Assembly: GCA_051008185.1 (NCBI GenBank)
Contig: JBPCXW010000101.1
Coordinates: forward strand, 1 to 7,398
Reading direction: 5' to 3'
DNA length: 7,398 nt
From: CAXMWX01 sp051008185
GTDB lineage: Bacteria; Pseudomonadota; Gammaproteobacteria; Eutrophobiales; Eutrophobiaceae
Below the pieces are notes generated by a model. It was given only the letters and a program-made list of their open reading frames with translations, did no database searches and was not told the origin of the DNA. Of the stretch, positions 1 to 5,391 are shown in pieces (position 1 is the stretch's first letter; each line of letters opens with the position of its first letter). The position numbers and the translations under genes are program-made.

Positions 1-42
1 TGAGGGGGAGCCAAAGGAGGCGAAGCCTGCTTTGGTGGGGGG
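1..42. repeat. REP/MITE-like repeat, copy 1 (cut by window edge)
   Basis: This is an imperfect hairpin: an 11-base arm at 11-21, a GAA loop at 22-24 and the second arm at 25-35, with a single G-G mismatch (17 against 29). A G-rich run lies on each side. It matches 3083-3124 in the same orientation at 38 of 42 positions, with differences at 9, 11, 17 and 29. The rest of the element would lie left of the window. It sits just past the 3' end of the cyclase gene, in non-coding DNA, which is typical of dispersed palindromic repeats. The repetition and the fold are seen directly; the family assignment is inference. Confidence 0.7.
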
Positions 43-66
43 CGCGGTGTCAGCCCCCGGTTTTTT
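38..66 (+). terminator. Possible Rho-independent terminator
   Basis: A six-base stem GGGGGC (38-43) pairs with GCCCCC (53-58) around a nine-base loop. It is followed by GG and six T residues (61-66) on the plus strand. This would end a plus-strand transcript entering from the left, converging on the minus-strand cyclase gene. The left arm uses the G-run at the end of repeat copy 1. The stem is short and two G's separate it from the T-run, so this is tentative. Confidence 0.35.
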
Positions 67-68
67 CC

Positions 69-869
69 TCAACGAGATGCAGGTACTGCAGCGACTACTC
101 TTACCGGGCCGCCGGAGCCGTCTGCTATTTTCATTGGCAGGGCGATGATGGTGAAGCCGGTGGGTGGTAATTGATCCGGGAGTGTCAGGTTTTCCAGGCC
201 GCCTATGTTGTGGGCGGCGGTGATGCGATGGACGATGAAATCTTTGGAGCGGCCGTAGTCTATTGAGGCGGTATCTACGCCGATGATCGCGACGCGCCGT
301 TTTTCCGCCAGCAGGCGGGCGGCGTCTTCACCGTAGCTGGGGAAGCTCAGTTTGCTTGCATCGCCCGGGGTGTCGTCGCCCAGATAGGCCTTGGCGTTTG
401 GCCAGTAGCGATCCCAGCCGGTTTTTAGTAGTACGATCGTGCCGGGTTGGATCTGGCCGTGGGTGCGTTCAAAGGCGAGTATGTCGTTTGCCGTCAGGCG
501 ATAGTCGCGGTTGCTTGCTGCCTTGTCGCTGACATCTATCATCACGCCGGGGGCGATCAGTTGTTGTAGCGGCATCTCGTCAGTGGTGAAACGGTCGGCG
601 GCAAAGTGGATGGGTGCATCTATATGGGTGCCACCATGTTCCGGTGTGCAGAAGGCGTTGGCTGAGTAGAAATAGCCGCCCGGGGTGATGCCGTAATACA
701 GCGACTGTTTTTCAAATTTTGTTGTGGAGGTCGGCCAGTAAAGTGTCTTGTTGTTGTATGAATGGGTCAGATCAATAAGATGGTGGCTGGCCGGATCAAA
801 GGCTGCCGCGTTTGGGGCGAACAGATAGACCGACAGGGCGATGGCAGGAACAGGTGTGGCCTTGAACAT
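69..869 (-). CDS. Exported cyclase family protein (kynurenine formamidase-like metal-dependent hydrolase)
   Basis: This is a 266-residue protein of the cyclase/KynB fold, whose members are metal-dependent hydrolases of amides and related bonds. The signature HGGTHIDAPIHF at residues 78-89 supplies the probable metal ligands H78, H82, D84 and the following H88. Further family-type motifs are GVDTASID (197-204) and H220 with E226 near NIGGLENL. The N-terminus (MFK, hydrophobic stretch to about 19, then APNAAA before FDP) looks like a short signal peptide cleaved near residue 23, implying a periplasmic enzyme. The start at 869 is preferred because AGGAGA lies 5 bases upstream; an in-frame ATG at 899 has no comparable site and would bury the signal peptide. 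It lies 54 bp downstream of the EgtB-like gene on the same strand, so it may be co-transcribed. The substrate is unknown; kynurenine pathway genes are not nearby and true KynB is normally cytosolic. Confidence 0.85.
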   Translation of the reverse strand: MFKATPVPAIALSVYLFAPNAAAFDPASHHLIDLTHSYNNKTLYWPTSTTKFEKQSLYYGITPGGYFYSANAFCTPEHGGTHIDAPIHFAADRFTTDEMPLQQLIAPGVMIDVSDKAASNRDYRLTANDILAFERTHGQIQPGTIVLLKTGWDRYWPNAKAYLGDDTPGDASKLSFPSYGEDAARLLAEKRRVAIIGVDTASIDYGRSKDFIVHRITAAHNIGGLENLTLPDQLPPTGFTIIALPMKIADGSGGPVRVVAAVPASR

Positions 870-906
870 GGGTTTCTCCTGATTTGAAACGAAGGTCATA
901 GCCTAC

Positions 907-935
907 TATATTTTTTGCTAGTGTTATAAGCACAA
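907..935 (-). promoter_or_regulatory. Possible internal promoter for the cyclase gene
   Basis: On the minus strand a TTGTGC box (930-935) stands 17 bases from an AATATA box (907-912), with an overlapping TATAGT (905-910) at a 19-base spacing. The region is AT-rich compared with its surroundings and lies across the 3' end of the EgtB-like gene. Transcription from here would start near 900, upstream of the 869 start codon and its ribosome binding site. The match is weak and the gene could equally be read from an upstream operon promoter. Confidence 0.22.
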
Positions 936-2072
936 TCGTAACCCGGCATGGATGTGCCGCTTGTCCGGTGCGTAATAATTCCTGAAGCTGGGGCGTTTTA
1001 CGCAATCCATGCTGTGTCTGCTGTGGCCGCGTAGCACATAGTGTTCCCCGTCAAACCAGGGCAGGGAATAGCCGTCGTAAGGATAAGCACTGAAACCGGC
1101 GTAGGGATGGAAGGTATTGTCGCACCATTCCCAGCATTGGCCTGCGTCGGTCAATTTGTTGTTGCGACAGGCCGTCTCCCATTCATATTCATGCGGCAGG
1201 CGCGCCCCGGCCCAGCGGGCGAAGGCGGCGGCCTCGTGTCGGCTGATGCCGAACAGCGCGTCGCTATCCGAGATGGTCTCATCGGGGAACAAAGCGATCG
1301 CGCACCAGTCGCCGGCCTTGTCTTGTTGCCAGTGCATCGGTGCCTGTATGGCCTGTTGTTGGCACCACTGCCAACCGTCGTTTGTCCATAGCGCGCTATT
1401 GACATAACCGCCATCCAGAACAAAACCGAGATACTCACCGTGGCTGACGACATCGGTGGCGATGTCATAGGCTTGCAGTTGTGTGGTGAAGGCCGGTGCC
1501 TCGTTGTCATAATGAAAACCGTTGCCGGTATAGCCAATCGTATATTCCCCGGCGGGGATCTGTGCGGTGTCACGCTTGAGGGCTTGCGCTGTGAGCGGGG
1601 TGGCCGGTTTTTTGTCCGCTGTGTTCAGTGCGCGCTGGATCAGGATCAGGCGTGTGGTTTCTATGTGTTGGGCGTAGTGCTGGCTCAGGAAGTGTAGCAG
1701 GTAATGATCTTGCAGCAGGCGTTGCTGTGGCTTATCCCAGTTCAATGTAGCCAGTTGTTCGCGGCAACGGGCCTGCTCGGTGGCGGCCCAGTCTATCAGT
1801 TCGGCGTGCGGTGGCAGGGATTGGCCGCGTACTGCTTTTGCCGACAGTTCCGGGATGTACAGGCTCTTCAGGGCATCATCAATGGTGGTGTTACCGGAGA
1901 CGACCTCTTGCACCCAATACAATTCCGTATAAACGCAGTGGCCCAGATGCCAGGCCAGAGGGCTGAGATCGGTATGGTATTGGGTATAACAGTCTCCGGC
2001 CGGAAGCGGTTGCAGGAGTTGTAACAACTGTGTCTGATGGACGCCCAGATCGGCGAGTAGCTGTTTGAACAT
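924..2072 (-). CDS. egtB: EgtB-like non-heme iron sulfoxide synthase (DinB + FGE-sulfatase domains)
   Basis: The 382-residue protein has the two-domain layout of ergothioneine-type sulfoxide synthases: an N-terminal DinB-like helical bundle (about 5-150) and a C-terminal formylglycine-generating-enzyme-like domain (about 170-382). Probable iron ligands are H42 in WHLGH and H132/H136 in the HX3HXE motif HYAQHIE. C-terminal family motifs are RLPHEYEWE (291-299), PYDGYSLPWFDG (331-342) and RPSFRNYYAPDKRH (360-373). EgtB enzymes join a thiol to hercynine with oxygen, forming a C-S bond and a sulfoxide. The ATG at 2072 overlaps the stop of the upstream amidotransferase gene by one base (TAATG) with no clear Shine-Dalgarno site, suggesting translational coupling; longer in-frame starts would run inside that gene. 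From memory, mycobacterial EgtB binds gamma-glutamylcysteine through an Asp and an Arg near the C-terminus; my hand alignment places Y and K there, so the thiol donor is uncertain. No EgtD gene is in the window, so the symbol marks family, not a proven pathway. SenA- or OvoA-type chemistry is an alternative. Confidence 0.82.
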   Translation of the reverse strand: MFKQLLADLGVHQTQLLQLLQPLPAGDCYTQYHTDLSPLAWHLGHCVYTELYWVQEVVSGNTTIDDALKSLYIPELSAKAVRGQSLPPHAELIDWAATEQARCREQLATLNWDKPQQRLLQDHYLLHFLSQHYAQHIETTRLILIQRALNTADKKPATPLTAQALKRDTAQIPAGEYTIGYTGNGFHYDNEAPAFTTQLQAYDIATDVVSHGEYLGFVLDGGYVNSALWTNDGWQWCQQQAIQAPMHWQQDKAGDWCAIALFPDETISDSDALFGISRHEAAAFARWAGARLPHEYEWETACRNNKLTDAGQCWEWCDNTFHPYAGFSAYPYDGYSLPWFDGEHYVLRGHSRHSMDCVKRPSFRNYYAPDKRHIHAGLRLCL

Positions 2073-2845
2073 TACAGGGCGGTATGGTGCAAGGTGTTGT
2101 CGGCCTTGAAGTGCAGGCAACTGTGCTCTGCTATGGTCTCCCAGTTGTCGGTCTCCGAGAAACGTTCGGAGGCGAGTAGCAGGCCGTCTGCGAAGGCGGA
2201 ATGGTTTTGGGTGTAATACAGGGTGGGACAACGGGCACCGTTGATGGCGTGACGGCAACACAGGATCTCGGTGCCGTTTAGCAGGATCAGGGTGCTCATG
2301 GCCGGGGTTTGTCCGAGCAGATCGGTGAGTTGGGCATTGGCGCGTAACATCGCTTCCTGTGGGGATAGATCTTGTAGCAGAAAATGTTTGAGCAGGGCGA
2401 ACAGATATTCTGAATCGGTGTTGCCCTGAATTTCGGCGGCTACTTCGGCGTGCAGAAAGTTTTGCAAGGCTTGGCGCGGGCCGTCGTTAAAGTTTTCAAT
2501 TCTACCATTGTGCAAAAACAGATAGTGGCGCCACTTGAACGGTTGGGTATTGTCCAGACTCAGCGGCTGGCCGGGGGTGGCACTGCGTATGTAGGCGGCC
2601 CAGTGTTGGGCTTGCAGGCTTTTGCCCAGCCCGTCCAGATTGGTGTCTGACCAGATGGGCAGGGTGCTGGTGTAACATTCGGGGGCGGCGTCCGGATACC
2701 AGCCGAAACCGAAGCCATCAGCGTTCAGGCTGGTGCCTTGCAGTTCCTTGCAGGCCCAGGACTGGGTGACCAGACTGTGTTCGCCGGTATGGATAAGCCG
2801 TTCCAGCTGTAATGCCGGGCCGCGATAGGCCGCTAGTCGGCACAT
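2072..2845 (-). CDS. egtC: EgtC-like class II glutamine amidotransferase
   Basis: This 257-residue N-terminal-nucleophile amidotransferase (Gn-AT-II) starts MCRLAAYRGP, so removal of Met1 exposes Cys2 as the catalytic nucleophile. Other family features are NADGFGFGWY (41-50), IRSATPG (86-92), the LHNGRI oxyanion and substrate motif (111-116), GNTDSEYLF (141-149) and LLASERF (223-229). There is no synthase domain, so it is a stand-alone hydrolase. In mycobacterial ergothioneine synthesis EgtC removes the gamma-glutamyl group from the sulfoxide conjugate made by EgtB; the overlap with an EgtB-like gene supports that role here. The start at 2845 is fixed by the required Cys2 and by GAGGG (2852-2856 on the plus strand) six bases upstream. 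It is the first gene of the presumed operon. An unrelated YafJ-type amidotransferase is possible from sequence alone, but the neighbour makes EgtC more likely. Confidence 0.83.
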   Translation of the reverse strand: MCRLAAYRGPALQLERLIHTGEHSLVTQSWACKELQGTSLNADGFGFGWYPDAAPECYTSTLPIWSDTNLDGLGKSLQAQHWAAYIRSATPGQPLSLDNTQPFKWRHYLFLHNGRIENFNDGPRQALQNFLHAEVAAEIQGNTDSEYLFALLKHFLLQDLSPQEAMLRANAQLTDLLGQTPAMSTLILLNGTEILCCRHAINGARCPTLYYTQNHSAFADGLLLASERFSETDNWETIAEHSCLHFKADNTLHHTAL

Positions 2846-2878
2846 GGGATGCCCTCGTGTAGTTGTTGATGCAGGCGT

Positions 2879-2884
2879 ATTGTA
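2879..2884 (-). promoter_or_regulatory. Possible -10 box for the egtC-egtB operon
   Basis: TACAAT is read on the minus strand 33 bases upstream of the egtC start codon, giving a leader of about 25 bases that includes the GAGGG ribosome binding site. I do not see a good -35 box at 16-18 bases upstream, so this rests on the -10 and its position only. Confidence 0.28.
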
Positions 2885-2944
2885 AGCCTATTCAGGGTAA
2901 TCTGCTATGCGGCCTTGTTGTTGCGGACGGTAATGCACTTGCAC

Positions 2945-2992
2945 GGTATGGTGGTGGGGTGGATAATTTGGGGGTTGTGGTTTGGTGTTGTT
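2945..2992. other. C-free G/T-rich tract in the egtC-ampD intergenic region
   Basis: There are 48 consecutive plus-strand bases without a single C, with many GG and longer G-runs including GGGG (2956-2959) and GGGGG (2970-2974). The composition switches abruptly to a C-run at 2993, where the hairpin element begins. GGTGGGG at 2953-2959 could pair with CCCCACC at 2995-3001, or the G-runs could form a two-tier quadruplex. No coding content is supported here. Apart from this tract, the hairpin element and the possible -10 box, I see nothing else between 2846 and 3153. Confidence 0.5.
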
Positions 2993-3125
2993 CCCCCCAC
3001 CGGTGCCACTACGGGCTTGCGCCCTTGTGCCACCGGCTCCCCCTCAAGGGGGGAGCTATTCGTGCTGTTATCACCCCCCCCTTGAGGGGGGGTCAAAGAA
3101 GGCGAAGCCTTCTTTGGTGGGGGGG
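2993..3125. repeat. REP/MITE-like mosaic hairpin element, copy 2
   Basis: The element is bounded by CCCCCCACC (2993-3001) and its inverted copy GGTGGGGGG (3116-3124). Inside it are four stem-loops in a row: an imperfect one at 3000-3036 with CCGGTG/CACCGG ends, a C/G stem with a TCAA loop at 3037-3055, a C8-TTGA-G7 stem at 3074-3092, and a perfect 10-base stem with a GAA loop at 3094-3116. The right 42 bases recur at 1-42. It fills the space just upstream of ampD and has no coding capacity of its own. The structure is seen directly; non-autonomous mobility is inference. Confidence 0.75.
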
Positions 3126-3126
3126 A

Positions 3127-3154
3127 TTGAGTCAAAACATTCCTCGTATAAATA
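3127..3154 (+). promoter_or_regulatory. Weak candidate promoter immediately before ampD
   Basis: TTGAGT (3127-3132) begins two bases after the hairpin element ends and lies 16 bases before TAAATA (3149-3154), within the AT-rich TATAAATATG. If used, transcription would start at about 3160, almost on the second candidate ATG (3163), giving a leaderless or nearly leaderless message. That would fit the lack of a Shine-Dalgarno site. This is speculative, since the AT-rich match may be chance. Confidence 0.2.
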
Positions 3155-3735
3155 TGAAGACCATGCACTACAAACTGGATTCGACACGACAGTGGTTGCA
3201 ACCGGCGCGGCGGGTTGCTTCGCCTAATTGTGATGAGCGGCCCGATGCCGGGGATATTGATCTGCTGGTGTTGCATGGTATCAGTCTGCCGCCGGGTGAG
3301 TTCGGTGGCGATTATGTGGAGCAGTTGTTCAGCAACCGACTTGATCCGCAGGCCCATCCTTATTTTGACAAGCTTCGGGATATGCGTGTCTCCGCGCATC
3401 TGTTTATTGATCGTGGTGGCGCGGTTACCCAGTTTGTGCCTTTGCTGAAACGCGCCTGGCATGCGGGTGAGTCAAGCTTTTGCGGGCGTGATGCTTGTAA
3501 TGATTATTCCATCGGTATTGAACTGGAAGGGACGGACGAGACACCTTATGCGGCGGCGCAGTACGAGACCTTGCGTGCGGTGATCGTCATATTGCGGCAG
3601 GCCTGGCCGGCGATTGGTCAGGATCGGATTGTCGGTCACGCCGATATTGCCCCCGGCAGAAAGACCGATCCCGGCCCCGCCTTTGACTGGACGGAGCTGG
3701 GTCTCGCGCCACCCGGTGGTGCGGAAAGGTCATGA
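3154..3735 (+). CDS. ampD: 1,6-anhydro-N-acetylmuramyl-L-alanine amidase AmpD
   Basis: This 193-residue cytosolic zinc amidase cleaves the lactyl-L-Ala bond of anhydro-muramyl peptides returned from the cell wall, a step in peptidoglycan recycling. Where an ampR-ampC system exists, it also lowers the inducer of AmpC beta-lactamase. It has the amidase_2 fold throughout: probable zinc ligands H41 (VLHGIS), H162 (GHADIAPG) and D172, with catalytic E123 (IELEG) and K170. These correspond to H34, H154, D164, E116 and K162 of the enterobacterial enzyme. The typical N-terminal YKLD and SPNCDERP segments are present. Starts at 3154 and 3163 are both possible; neither has a good ribosome binding site. 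An open frame continues upstream through the hairpin element but has no family similarity and was excluded. ampE follows after 20 bp. No ampR, ampC or ampG is in view. Confidence 0.95.
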   Translation: MKTMHYKLDSTRQWLQPARRVASPNCDERPDAGDIDLLVLHGISLPPGEFGGDYVEQLFSNRLDPQAHPYFDKLRDMRVSAHLFIDRGGAVTQFVPLLKRAWHAGESSFCGRDACNDYSIGIELEGTDETPYAAAQYETLRAVIVILRQAWPAIGQDRIVGHADIAPGRKTDPGPAFDWTELGLAPPGGAERS

Positions 3736-3755
3736 AAAGAGTATGATGTGACACT

Positions 3756-4622
3756 ATGAAACTACTTGTATTACTGATTGCGCTGGGGCTGGAATACTTT
3801 CCTGGCGGTCTGGATCGCTTCCGCTCACCGGGCTGGTTTGATCGCCTTGCCGCCGCCCTGGAGGCGCGCTTTGGCCGTGAGTCATGGTGGGACGGCCGCG
3901 GCGGTGTGTTGCTAACACTGGCGGTGCCTTTGGGCGTGCTGTTGCTGGCCGGTTGCCTGCTCGGTCTTCTGCACGGCGGCTTGCCGTATCTGCTCGCGCT
4001 TGTCGTGCTGGTGTATAGCCTCGGGCCGGATGTGAATGTGTTGATGAACCGTTACATCACGGCCGTTGCGGAGCACGACAGTGTCGCGAAGGCAGAGTTG
4101 GAATCACACTTTCTGCCTGGCCCTGCAACCCATGCCAATCAGACGATGGTGATAGAGGCCTTTCTGTTGCGCTTCCATGAGCGGGTGTGCGGTGTGATCT
4201 TCTGGTTCATCATACTGGATGCGATCGGTGCGTTGCTGTTTTGCCTGACGGTGCGGTTGCTGGACAAATACCGCGACATTCACGGTGCCCATGCCAATGC
4301 GGTGCGGGATTTATACCGCATCCTGTGCTGGCCATCGGCGCGTATGCTGGCGATAGGCTTTTCCATTGCCGGTAGTCTGCGGGAGGGGCTGGAAGGCTGG
4401 TTTGATGTGCAAGGCGATGGCATCAGTGCCAGTGAGGACATCATCAGGTACAGCGGTCTGGGGGCCATGGGTTACACGCCGGATCACGCCCCCGCTGAGG
4501 AGACAGACCAGGCCCAGGCCTTTGCAGGTTGGCTGACGGAGACTCAGGCGTTGTTGCGGCGTACCCTGATAGTCTGGCTGGCGGTGCTGGGCTTTATCAC
4601 TATCCCGGGCTGGTTGTCTTAG
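3756..4622 (+). CDS. ampE: AmpE-like inner-membrane protein
   Basis: This 288-residue membrane protein has the usual length of AmpE (about 284). It has the characteristic N-terminal LGLEYFPGGLDRFRSPGWF (10-28) and LVYSLGPD (85-92). Hydrophobic segments lie at about 51-72, 76-90, 145-168, 194-207 and 269-286, with a polar cytoplasmic or periplasmic section at about 93-143. AmpE is genetically linked to ampD and proposed to be a sensor or modulator in the AmpD pathway; its biochemical activity is not established. It starts 20 bp after ampD on the same strand, so the two are probably one operon. The ribosome binding site is poor. The stop lies 7 bp from the stop of the converging lpxH, with no obvious hairpin terminator between. 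Confidence 0.87.
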   Translation: MKLLVLLIALGLEYFPGGLDRFRSPGWFDRLAAALEARFGRESWWDGRGGVLLTLAVPLGVLLLAGCLLGLLHGGLPYLLALVVLVYSLGPDVNVLMNRYITAVAEHDSVAKAELESHFLPGPATHANQTMVIEAFLLRFHERVCGVIFWFIILDAIGALLFCLTVRLLDKYRDIHGAHANAVRDLYRILCWPSARMLAIGFSIAGSLREGLEGWFDVQGDGISASEDIIRYSGLGAMGYTPDHAPAEETDQAQAFAGWLTETQALLRRTLIVWLAVLGFITIPGWLS

Positions 4623-4629
4623 GCAATAT

Positions 4630-5373
4630 TTACGCGCTTGCTGCTTGCAGTTCTTGCACCCGTAGTAGTTTTTTCTGTTGTCCATCACAAACCAGTATCA
4701 GTTCATTCTGATACCAGTCACCCAATACAATCCGTTGTGCCGGTTGGCCCTGCACCTGTAACTGATGTATGGCCGGGCGATGGGTATGGCCGTGGATCAA
4801 TACGCTGACTCGGTGCCGTTGCATGGCCGCGACTACGGCCGCTTCATTGACATCAATGATCGCCGCCTGCTTGCGTGCCGAGTCGCGTCGCATTAGCGGG
4901 CGCAGGCCGCGGGCCAGTAGTTTGCGTATGATATAGGGCAGGCCGAGGAACAGTTTGCGTATGACGGGCCGTTCCATGAAGGCGCGGAAGCGTTGGTAGC
5001 TGAGGTCATGGGTGCATAACAGGTCGCCGTGCAATAACAGGATCGCTTGTTGGTTTACCTGAATCACCGTTTCATCGGCTAGCAGGCGGCAGCCGCTGCG
5101 TCGGGTAAAGTCATCGCCGACCATCAGATCACGGTTGCCGCGCAGAAAGAAGAGGTTCGGGTTGTGTGCCGCGCAGGACTTCAGGTGGGTCATGATCTCC
5201 TCCGCCGGCGGCGTGTGATCATCATCGCCCAACCAGAACTCTTCAAACAGATCACCGAGGATATAAACCGCCTCGGCCCGGCGTGCCGGACCGGCCAGGA
5301 ACTGTTTGAACAACGCTATCTGCGCGGGCCGTTGCGGGGACAGGTGCAGGTCGGACAGAAACAGGACGGGCAT
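4630..5373 (-). CDS. lpxH: UDP-2,3-diacylglucosamine pyrophosphatase LpxH
   Basis: This 247-residue calcineurin-like metallophosphoesterase hydrolyses UDP-2,3-diacylglucosamine to lipid X and UMP, the fourth step of lipid A synthesis, at the cytoplasmic face of the inner membrane. All metal-binding motifs are visible: SDLH (D8, H10), GDLF (D41), GNRD (N80), HGD (H115) and GHTH (H196, H198). The membrane-associated helical insert lies at about 122-172 and the DVNEAAVV segment at 174-181. Length is close to the E. coli protein (240). The segment after D41 reads GDLFEEFWLGDDD, one residue longer than the usual GDLFE-x-W-[IL]GDDD, which explains the +1 shift of later ligands against standard numbering. 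It follows ppiB by 18 bp on the same strand, an arrangement conserved in gammaproteobacteria. The ribosome binding site is weak. Confidence 0.95.
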   Translation of the reverse strand: MPVLFLSDLHLSPQRPAQIALFKQFLAGPARRAEAVYILGDLFEEFWLGDDDHTPPAEEIMTHLKSCAAHNPNLFFLRGNRDLMVGDDFTRRSGCRLLADETVIQVNQQAILLLHGDLLCTHDLSYQRFRAFMERPVIRKLFLGLPYIIRKLLARGLRPLMRRDSARKQAAIIDVNEAAVVAAMQRHRVSVLIHGHTHRPAIHQLQVQGQPAQRIVLGDWYQNELILVCDGQQKKLLRVQELQAASA

Positions 5374-5391
5374 ACAGGCCGGGCGGCAGGT

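Noticed and set aside
69..869. Kynurenine formamidase KynB as the specific function
   Set aside because: The fold and metal motif match, but a likely signal peptide and the absence of kynurenine-pathway neighbours do not support that substrate.
1151..1573. 140-codon open frame in another frame within the EgtB-like gene
   Set aside because: Low-complexity Pro/Arg/Ser composition and full overlap with a well-supported gene.
924..2072. Selenoneine synthase SenA, ovothiol synthase OvoA or a true formylglycine-generating enzyme
   Set aside because: No SenB/SenC genes and no OvoA C-terminal methyltransferase domain are present, and the HX3HXE DinB domain marks the EgtB group rather than a sulfatase-modifying enzyme. 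SenA is not excluded by sequence alone.
2073..2261. N-terminal extension of the EgtB-like protein by 63 residues from an in-frame start at 2261
   Set aside because: The extension runs out of frame inside the intact egtC gene and is Arg/Pro/His-rich with no family similarity; the overlapping ATG at 2072 fits the family N-terminus.
1..3125. CRISPR-like repeat reading of the two hairpin copies
   Set aside because: Only two copies about 3 kb apart, no regular spacers and no cas genes; the structure fits a REP/MITE family.
2863..3153. N-terminal extension of AmpD through the intergenic region
   Set aside because: It translates the hairpin element and the G/T tract, has no AmpD similarity, and would lengthen the protein by 97 residues beyond the family norm.
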